10,434 nucleotides of DNA from an uncultured Flavobacteriales bacterium (lineage in GTDB: Bacteria; Bacteroidota; Bacteroidia; Flavobacteriales; Schleiferiaceae), in assembly GCA_903821715.1 (NCBI GenBank), contig CAIJMB010000011.1, positions 1-10,434 on the forward strand. The letters run 5' to 3'. Below, piece after piece: positions 5,880 to 10,434 of this stretch. A model generated the notes under the pieces. That model was not told the DNA's origin. It saw only the letters and a list, made by a program, of their open reading frames with translations, and ran no database searches. The translations under genes were made by a program, and so were the position numbers. Numbering within the stretch: the stretch's first letter is position 1; the number at the start of each line of letters is the position of its first letter.

Positions 5880-7130
5880 TCAATATTTCACAGGCTCTTC
5901 GGGCAAAAAGCCACGCAGGCGATTCAAAACCTCCAAAACGGATTTGCGTACCGTGCGCTCCCGGTGATCGCCCATCTGAAACCGAGCTGCCCACTCGATC
6001 CCCGGCCCGCTTACCGCCAACCACACTGTACCCACTGGTTTTTCGGCAGAACCCCCATCAGGACCCGCAACCCCGCTGCTCGCGACACCCCAATCGGCGC
6101 CAAATCGCTTTCGAGCACCTCGGGCCATGGCGCGCACTACGGACTCGCTTACTGCTCCGTGCATCAACAGGTCGGCCTCGTTCACTCCAAGCGTCCGCAC
6201 CTTGATTTCATTCGCGTAGGCCACGATTCCGCCCAACATGTAGCGGGACGATCCCGGAACCCTCGTAAGCAAGGCCGCAATCGAACCACCGGTGCAGCTT
6301 TCTGCAGTAGCAACTGTCTGTCCTGCAGCCGCAAGCCGCTCGCCCACGACCTCTTCAATCGTCTTCCAGTCCTCTGAAAAAATGTCGCTACCCAGCACCG
6401 AACGCAGGCCTTCTGTCGCGGGCTCGAGTAAGCGTTCAGCTTCATCGGCCGACTCTGTTCGCGCGGTCAAGCGGAGCTTGACGATTCCCGGCGACGGCAA
6501 GTAAGCTAAACTCAACCCCTTAGAAAGTGTCGACTCCCAATCGCCAATCCGAGCGGCTAATTCCGATTCCGGAATCCCTTGAACCATAAAAAAGCGATGC
6601 GCAATGTGGGCGTCGGACTCGGCCCGCATTCGGGGAAGCACATGCACTTCCATTAAATGCTTCATTTCGTATGGAACCCCCGGCATGCTCACGAAGCGAA
6701 CCCCGTCGCGATGAAACATCATTCCGGGAGCCGTACCCTTCGAGTTGACAAGCGGTTCGCACACATTGGGCAACTCCGCCTGACCCCGATTCAGCGGACC
6801 CGGAACCCTCCCCATGCGTGCAAACATGGCCTCAATGTGAGCGTAGACATCGGGGTGAAACGCTAGGGTTCCGCCAAAGTACTCATTCAACACGCTCTTG
6901 GTCAAGTCATCTTTCGTCGGACCCAATCCGCCCGTAATAAGGACCCAACGCGTTTCAGGGAGCACCGAATTTAATGCCGCTCGAACGTCGTCGGGAATGT
7001 CGGCCACCACCGTTTTGCGGCGAAGCGTGACGCCCAATTCGGCCAAACGTTCACCGATCCACGCCGAATTGGTGTCAATCGTCTGACCGAGAAGGAGCTC
7101 GGTTCCGATGGCGATAATCTCTGCCTGCAC
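5880..7130 (-). CDS. cinA: CinA-family nicotinamide-nucleotide amidohydrolase
   Basis: A two-domain CinA protein of 416 residues, full length. The N-terminal MoaB/MogA-like domain has GTELLLGQTIDTNS (9-22), TGGLGPTKDD (66-75), GTAPGM (132-137) and MPGVPYEM (149-156); in characterised CinA proteins this domain carries ADP-ribose pyrophosphatase activity. The C-terminal PncC-like domain has AESCTGG (276-282) with the catalytic serine S278, then AYANEIK (304-310) and GVAGPDGG (353-360). This domain deamidates NMN to NaMN in pyridine nucleotide recycling. The old name 'competence/damage-inducible' does not imply competence here. The start is GTG, chosen because MQAEIIAIGTELLLG is the canonical beginning. 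It lies 3 bp after the redoxin stop, so the two are probably co-transcribed. Confidence 0.95.
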   Translation of the reverse strand: MQAEIIAIGTELLLGQTIDTNSAWIGERLAELGVTLRRKTVVADIPDDVRAALNSVLPETRWVLITGGLGPTKDDLTKSVLNEYFGGTLAFHPDVYAHIEAMFARMGRVPGPLNRGQAELPNVCEPLVNSKGTAPGMMFHRDGVRFVSMPGVPYEMKHLMEVHVLPRMRAESDAHIAHRFFMVQGIPESELAARIGDWESTLSKGLSLAYLPSPGIVKLRLTARTESADEAERLLEPATEGLRSVLGSDIFSEDWKTIEEVVGERLAAAGQTVATAESCTGGSIAALLTRVPGSSRYMLGGIVAYANEIKVRTLGVNEADLLMHGAVSESVVRAMARGARKRFGADWGVASSGVAGPDGGSAEKPVGTVWLAVSGPGIEWAARFQMGDHRERTVRKSVLEVLNRLRGFLPEEPVKY

Positions 7131-7133
7131 AGT

Positions 7134-7769
7134 TTACTGAATACGCTTGATGCTGCACCCAATATTTTTGGTCTTAGGCACCTTTACCATCTGACCTTTG
7201 GCCACCGAATTCATGGCATCCATTAGCCAATTTTTCTTCACTTTTTTCGCGGAATCTACATTGTCGTCAATCGCCCCAGTGTACACAAGTAGACCCGTGC
7301 CATCGAACAAAAACACGTGCGGAGTTGTCCGGGCGCCAAAGGCATCTGCCACCTGGTGCTGGTGATCAACCAGCATAGGAGCCTGGTATTTGTACTTCTT
7401 CCAGCGCGCGCGCATCGCTTCGGTAGACTCGGTAGTCCCTCGATTCGCCTCGTTGGAGTTGACGAATGCTACGCCAATGTCCAACTTGCGCGCCTGCGAA
7501 ACCAGCGCTGGATACCGTCGCTCCCAGCCCTCGGATTTGTCGCCATTGCCCACCACAAACGGGCACGAATTACTCGTAAAAACAACGAGCAACCCGCGCG
7601 TCTTTTGGAGCGATCCCAAGGTGGCCGTAGCATCATCCTCACGGGTGGCGTCACCCAATTGGTGGTCGGACATTGGTAGTGACGTGCCCAACTTGATCGG
7701 TTCCGGAAGCTTTTGTGCCCCAGCGATCCCCGCTGCAAGGCCCAATAAAAGTGTCATGATTTGTCGCAT
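7134..7769 (-). CDS. Secreted thioredoxin-like redoxin with SxxC active site
   Basis: A thioredoxin-fold (AhpC/TSA-redoxin type) protein of 211 residues. The ATG at 7767-7769 is preferred because MRQIMTLLLGLAAGIAGAQ is a clear Sec signal peptide. The frame stays open upstream to 7943, but that extension is arginine-rich repeat-derived sequence. Core features are LLVVFTSNSCPFVVGNGDKS with C69, FVNSNEANRG (102-111), the cis-proline loop TTPHVFLFD (148-156), YTGAIDDN (163-170) and a conserved end KNIGCSIKR with C205. Relatives that I recall read CNTCPF, so the first active-site cysteine appears replaced by S66. That leaves a single nucleophilic cysteine plus C205, and the activity may be peroxidase-like or lost. 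Location is periplasmic. It heads a probable operon with cinA. Confidence 0.8.
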   Translation of the reverse strand: MRQIMTLLLGLAAGIAGAQKLPEPIKLGTSLPMSDHQLGDATREDDATATLGSLQKTRGLLVVFTSNSCPFVVGNGDKSEGWERRYPALVSQARKLDIGVAFVNSNEANRGTTESTEAMRARWKKYKYQAPMLVDHQHQVADAFGARTTPHVFLFDGTGLLVYTGAIDDNVDSAKKVKKNWLMDAMNSVAKGQMVKVPKTKNIGCSIKRIQ

Positions 7770-7789
7770 AGCTGCAAGGTAGTACGCAG

Positions 7790-7895
7790 TTGGCGAGGTT
7801 CGCTCGTTAGCTAGACTGGTGAACTTGGCAAGGTTTGCTCGTTGGCTTCTGGCTCGTTTGCTTCTGGCTACTGGCTCGCTAGCTTCTCGCTCGCG
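7790..7895. repeat. Degenerate short tandem/direct repeats in the divergent gap
   Basis: Between the redoxin and yaaA there is a run of related units. TTGGCGAGGTTCGCTCGTT (7790-7808) recurs as TTGGCAAGGTTTGCTCGTT (7825-7843); the full 23-nt pair matches at 20 positions with a period of 35. From 7837 a 15-nt unit GCTCGTTGGCTTCTG is followed directly by GCTCGTTTGCTTCTG (7852-7866), then a 7-nt GCTACTG, GCTCGCTAGCTTCTC (7874-7888) and GCTCGCG. The rest of the 7770-7975 gap holds only weak promoter candidates, for instance TATGTTTT at 7937-7944 on the minus strand. It is not a CRISPR: there are no regular unique spacers. Confidence 0.75.
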
Positions 7896-7975
7896 GCCGG
7901 GCGCCGTGGCGACCTTTGTGCCACAGTAAACATTTAAAAACATATCTGCGTTGAAATGAGGTCACGCCCGGCAGC

Positions 7976-8698
7976 ATGAAGATTCTTCTTTCTCCCTCCA
8001 AAACAATGAACGCGGTTATGGCGCCGACCGGAACATCCGCGGCACCCTTGCTCGAGCTGGCTGGGTCGTTGGCGGATCGAGTCCGTTCCGAAATCCGAGA
8101 TTGGGCCAATTGGTACGACTGCAGTAGCAAAGTGGCCGACGTTGCCGCCCAACAGTGGTCGGCTTGGACGCCGCATTCGCCCGGAACCAAAGCTGCCTGG
8201 ACCTTTACCGGTGAAGCGTTTGGCCGCCTAAGGCCTAACCTGTGGACCAACCCGGACGTGGCCGAGCAGCGCCTGCGCATCATGTCGGGCTTGTACGGAA
8301 TCCTGCGTCCCAGCGACGGAGTACTCCCCTACCGCCTCGACGTCGGGCAAAGCCTTGATGGCGAGCGAATCCTCCACACATGGAAAGTTCCCGTAACGAG
8401 TTGGCTCCACCACGACGCCAAGGGTTGCCCCATCGTCAACTGCGCCAGTGACGAGTACGCTGAAGTGCTTGACCGGTCACGATTTCAGTGGATCGATTGC
8501 GTTTTTTTGCAGACTGTGAACGGCAAAACACGCTCCGTTTCGGCCCTGAGCAAGCAGGCGCGCGGAGCCATGGCGCGCTTTCTCGCCAACCATACAAGTT
8601 CCGACCCCGAAGCGGCTAAAACGTTTAGCGAAGAGGGCTACCGCTTTCACGCGTCGGAATCAGAGTCCGCTCGCTGGGTTTTTTTGCGTACGCCATGA
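7976..8698 (+). CDS. yaaA: Peroxide stress protein YaaA (UPF0246/DUF328)
   Basis: A YaaA-family protein, 240 residues against 258 in E. coli. In E. coli YaaA lowers intracellular free iron and so protects DNA from hydrogen peroxide; a DNA-binding activity has also been described for the family. Family landmarks are MKILLSPSKTM at the start (consensus MKILISPAKTL), RIMSGLYGILRPSDG (101-115), PYRLDVG (118-124), VNCASDEY (154-161) and SKQARG (192-197). It is cytoplasmic with no signal sequence. The gene is divergent from the redoxin and overlaps the photolyase start by 4 bp (ATGA), so the two are probably translated as a coupled pair. Two GTT TTT TTG codon runs, at 8501 and 8678, are slippery-type sequences. 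Confidence 0.93.
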   Translation: MKILLSPSKTMNAVMAPTGTSAAPLLELAGSLADRVRSEIRDWANWYDCSSKVADVAAQQWSAWTPHSPGTKAAWTFTGEAFGRLRPNLWTNPDVAEQRLRIMSGLYGILRPSDGVLPYRLDVGQSLDGERILHTWKVPVTSWLHHDAKGCPIVNCASDEYAEVLDRSRFQWIDCVFLQTVNGKTRSVSALSKQARGAMARFLANHTSSDPEAAKTFSEEGYRFHASESESARWVFLRTP

Positions 8699-10302
8699 AA
8701 CTCCAGGTCGTTTGGTTCAAACGCGACCTGCGTTGGGAGGACCATGCGCCCTTAGCAGCCGCAGTCGCCACTGGCCAACCGGTTGTCGCCCTGCTCCTTC
8801 ACGAGCCCTCACTGTGGGGCCAACCCGTGTACTCCAACCGCCATGGGTGCTTTGAATACGAATCGGCTGCGGAACTTCACGCGACGCGTCCGCTGCTCGG
8901 TAGTTCGGTGACGGTAGCTGGACGTCCTACCGCCCCAGATACCGAAACCTTGGGCCGCGAAACGAGCAGCGACGCGGCTGAAGGCCGCGAAACCAGAAGC
9001 GACGCGGCCGAAGGCCGCAGACACCTGCCGTTTTTTTATCTAGCCGCCGAAGCGACTGAAGCATTTGAAGCGCTTGAAGCGTTTGCGGGCATCCCCATTG
9101 GTTCCGTGTTCAGCCACCAAGAAATAGGTATCGAAACCTCGTTTGCACGCGACCGCCACATGCAGAAGTGGTTCACGGAGCGCGGAATCTCATGGCATGA
9201 ATCGCCCTATGGTTCGGTTCGGCGAGGTCTCAAACGCCGTGACGACTGGAACGCCCACTGGAACGAGGTCATGTTTAAGGAGCCCATTATGCAGGCAAAC
9301 TGGGCCCTTGGCCAAGCTTGGAAGCCTTCTGCCGAATGGATCGATTGGGCCCACGCACATCAGGTGGAGCGCCCGGCACGCGAAGCGGGTGTCGCCCAAT
9401 CGGGCGGCGCGGCCTGGGGGCATCGGTACCTTCAGAGCTTTGTGGCGGGAGGCCGCGGACGCGGCTACATGGCCCATATTTCAAAGCCTGAGAGCGCGCG
9501 TAACCACTGCAGCCGCCTGTCACCCTACCTCGCCTGGGGCAACTTGAGCCTCAAACAGGTTTTGCGGAACCTCTCCGAAACCCGCAGTGGCGACCTCATT
9601 GCGATGCGGGACGCTCGAGCCTTCGCCAGCCGACTTCGGTGGCGCGAGCACTTCATTCAAAAATTCGAATCGGAACCTCGAATGGAGTTCGAGCACGTGA
9701 ACAGAGGCTACAACCAGCAGACGTTTAGCACGAGTTCCGCACATTTAAACGCTTGGAAGCAGGGGCAGACCGGAGTCCCTATGGTTGATGCCTGCATGCG
9801 CAGCCTTAACGAAACCGGATACCTCAACTTTCGCATGCGGGCCATGCTCGTCAGCTTTGGATGCCACGCGCTCAACCTCCACTGGAAGGACCTGAGCGCC
9901 CACCTTGCACAGCAATTCCTTGATTTTGAACCCGGCATTCACTACCCCCAGCTTCAAATGCAGGCCGCGGTTACGGGCGTCAACACCGTCCGCATTTACA
10001 ACCCCGTCAAGCAGGCCGAGGAGCAGGATCCCCACGGCGCGTTCATTGAACGCTGGGTTCCTGAACTCACGCCACTGCCCATGCCCTTTCGCGCTGCCCC
10101 CTGGATGCTGACTGAAATCGACTGCGTGGGCTATGGGTTTCAATTCGGAACCGACTACCCCGCACCCCTCGTGGACCTCACTAAGGCCCTTCGTGACGCT
10201 CGAATTCGCTTGTACGGAGCAAAAAAGCGCCCCGAAGTGCGCGCAGAAAAAAACCGAATTCTCGAAATGCACGTGGGGACCCAGCGCACTAAACGAACCT
10301 AA
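8695..10302 (+). CDS. Cryptochrome/photolyase-family flavoprotein with repeat-derived insertion
   Basis: A 535-residue FAD-binding member of the cryptochrome/photolyase family, which uses blue light to repair UV-induced pyrimidine dimers or to signal. The N-terminal Rossmann-like antenna domain opens LQVVWFKRDLRWEDHAPL and includes FSHQEIG (139-145) and YGSVRRGLKRRDDW (172-185). The FAD domain contains SRLSPYLAWGNLS (273-285), RLRWREHF (313-320), GQTGVPMVDACMRSL (357-371) and GYLNFRMRAMLVSF (375-388). Where classical photolyases carry the N..WQW stretch, this one has DFEPGIHYPQLQMQAAVTGVN, followed by RIYNPVKQAEEQDP (433-446). It therefore belongs to a divergent subgroup, and CPD, (6-4), single-strand repair or a signalling role cannot be decided here. 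Residues about 69-112 are an extra low-complexity segment built from repeats. The start ATG overlaps the yaaA stop. Confidence 0.9.
   Translation: MKLQVVWFKRDLRWEDHAPLAAAVATGQPVVALLLHEPSLWGQPVYSNRHGCFEYESAAELHATRPLLGSSVTVAGRPTAPDTETLGRETSSDAAEGRETRSDAAEGRRHLPFFYLAAEATEAFEALEAFAGIPIGSVFSHQEIGIETSFARDRHMQKWFTERGISWHESPYGSVRRGLKRRDDWNAHWNEVMFKEPIMQANWALGQAWKPSAEWIDWAHAHQVERPAREAGVAQSGGAAWGHRYLQSFVAGGRGRGYMAHISKPESARNHCSRLSPYLAWGNLSLKQVLRNLSETRSGDLIAMRDARAFASRLRWREHFIQKFESEPRMEFEHVNRGYNQQTFSTSSAHLNAWKQGQTGVPMVDACMRSLNETGYLNFRMRAMLVSFGCHALNLHWKDLSAHLAQQFLDFEPGIHYPQLQMQAAVTGVNTVRIYNPVKQAEEQDPHGAFIERWVPELTPLPMPFRAAPWMLTEIDCVGYGFQFGTDYPAPLVDLTKALRDARIRLYGAKKRPEVRAEKNRILEMHVGTQRTKRT
8953..9018 (+). 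repeat. 30-nt in-frame tandem repeat inside the photolyase gene
   Basis: Two 30-nt units, 8953-8982 and 8983-9012, plus 6 bases of a third encode GRETSSDAAE, GRETRSDAAE and GR. The units differ at only a few bases (AGCAGC against AGAAGC, GCTGAA against GCCGAA), which suggests a recent duplication. It lies in a loop of the antenna domain that is shorter in relatives. Confidence 0.9.
9049..9084 (+). repeat. 9-nt tandem repeat encoding EAT-EAF-EAL-EAF
   Basis: Four consecutive 9-nt units GAAGCGACT, GAAGCATTT, GAAGCGCTT and GAAGCGTTT encode the helix EATEAFEALEAF (residues 119-130) of the photolyase. The reading frame is kept. It starts 30 nt after the 30-nt repeat ends, so this part of the gene seems prone to local duplication. 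Confidence 0.75.
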
Positions 10303-10434
10303 CTAAAGCGTTGGTTGCTACTCTTAAAACGACCTTTTTCAAAGTCTCTTAGCATCAGATGTTTGGTCTTGCGACCCGTGACTCGTTCGCGCCACATTCG
10401 AAACGACGAAGCCTTCATGTGCTTGCGCATCAGG
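10299..10434 (-). CDS. DUF2805/TIGR03643 family protein, C-terminal part
   Basis: The window holds 44 C-terminal residues; the gene starts beyond the right edge. The frame reads LMRKHMKASSFRMWRERV, then TGRKTKHLMLRDFEKGRF and KSSNQRFS, ending in TAG. The stretch LMR..MK.SSF.MWR.RV.GR.TKH is the hallmark of the DUF2805 (TIGR03643) family, small proteins of unknown function that are often encoded near cryptochrome/photolyase genes (recalled knowledge). It is highly basic, with a possible nucleic-acid-binding look. It is convergent with the photolyase and their stop codons overlap by 4 bp (TAA within 10300-10302, TAG within 10299-10301), so there is no room for a terminator between them. Confidence 0.82.
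   Translation of the reverse strand, partial: LMRKHMKASSFRMWRERVTGRKTKHLMLRDFEKGRFKSSNQRFS

Noticed and set aside
7790..7895. Possible CRISPR-like array
   Set aside because: Units are short, degenerate and directly abutting, without uniform spacers, and no cas genes are present.
7906..7924. GTGGC/GCCAC hairpin in the divergent gap
   Set aside because: Only 5 bp with a 9-nt loop and no T-run; too weak to call a terminator or regulator.
7770..7943. N-terminal extension of the redoxin frame by 58 codons
   Set aside because: The extra part is arginine-rich translation of the intergenic repeat, and a clean signal peptide begins at the internal ATG ending at 7769.
8809..9024. Minus-strand small open frame opposite the photolyase insertion
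   Set aside because: Its length follows from the repeat composition of the insertion; the plus-strand frame is continuous with the flanking family motifs.

Overview
The window reads as Bacteroidota, most likely a fairly high-GC Flavobacteriales member. Four things point there: a replicative DnaE that opens with a DEDDh exonuclease domain, the block rpmB-rpmG-DUF4295-ftsY-rimO, a promoter-like TAnnTTTG element upstream of rpmB, and little sign of Shine-Dalgarno sequences. This assignment rests on recognising families and gene order, not on a database search.

Layout. From the divergent gap at 7770-7975 leftwards, everything is on the minus strand: a signal-peptide-bearing redoxin, cinA, then (after a promoter and a leader hairpin) the ribosomal proteins rpmB, rpmG and DUF4295, a Rho-independent terminator, ftsY, an AMP nucleosidase, rimO, a GH53 endo-galactanase lipoprotein, and finally the start of dnaE. 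Rightwards on the plus strand are yaaA and a cryptochrome/photolyase-family gene, joined by an ATGA overlap. A DUF2805 (TIGR03643) gene runs in from the right edge on the minus strand and overlaps the photolyase stop by 4 bp.

How the genes fit together. The central block serves translation and protein targeting: L28, L33, a small Bacteroidota ribosomal protein, the SRP receptor FtsY, and RimO, which modifies ribosomal protein S12. AMP nucleosidase and GH53 ride along in the same tightly packed run. yaaA and the photolyase form a small oxidative/light-damage unit, and DUF2805 is often seen near photolyase-type genes.

What stands out. The dnaE frame keeps its whole exonuclease domain but stops inside the PHP domain and continues in frame into about 22 residues that look like the C-terminus of a GlcD-type FAD-linked oxidase. 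This is either an assembly chimera or a real deletion fusion. Other oddities are a hairpin lying on the dnaE start codon, a terminator 13 nt before ftsY, a GNRA hairpin at the predicted 5' end of the rpmB mRNA, a redoxin with SxxC in place of CxxC, a 15-nt repeat array in the divergent gap, a repeat-built insertion in the photolyase, and a slippery T7 run phased so that a -1 slip would join YaaA to the photolyase. I see no complete new defence system, mobile element, CRISPR array, tRNA or rRNA. No gene-free stretch exceeds 300 bases.
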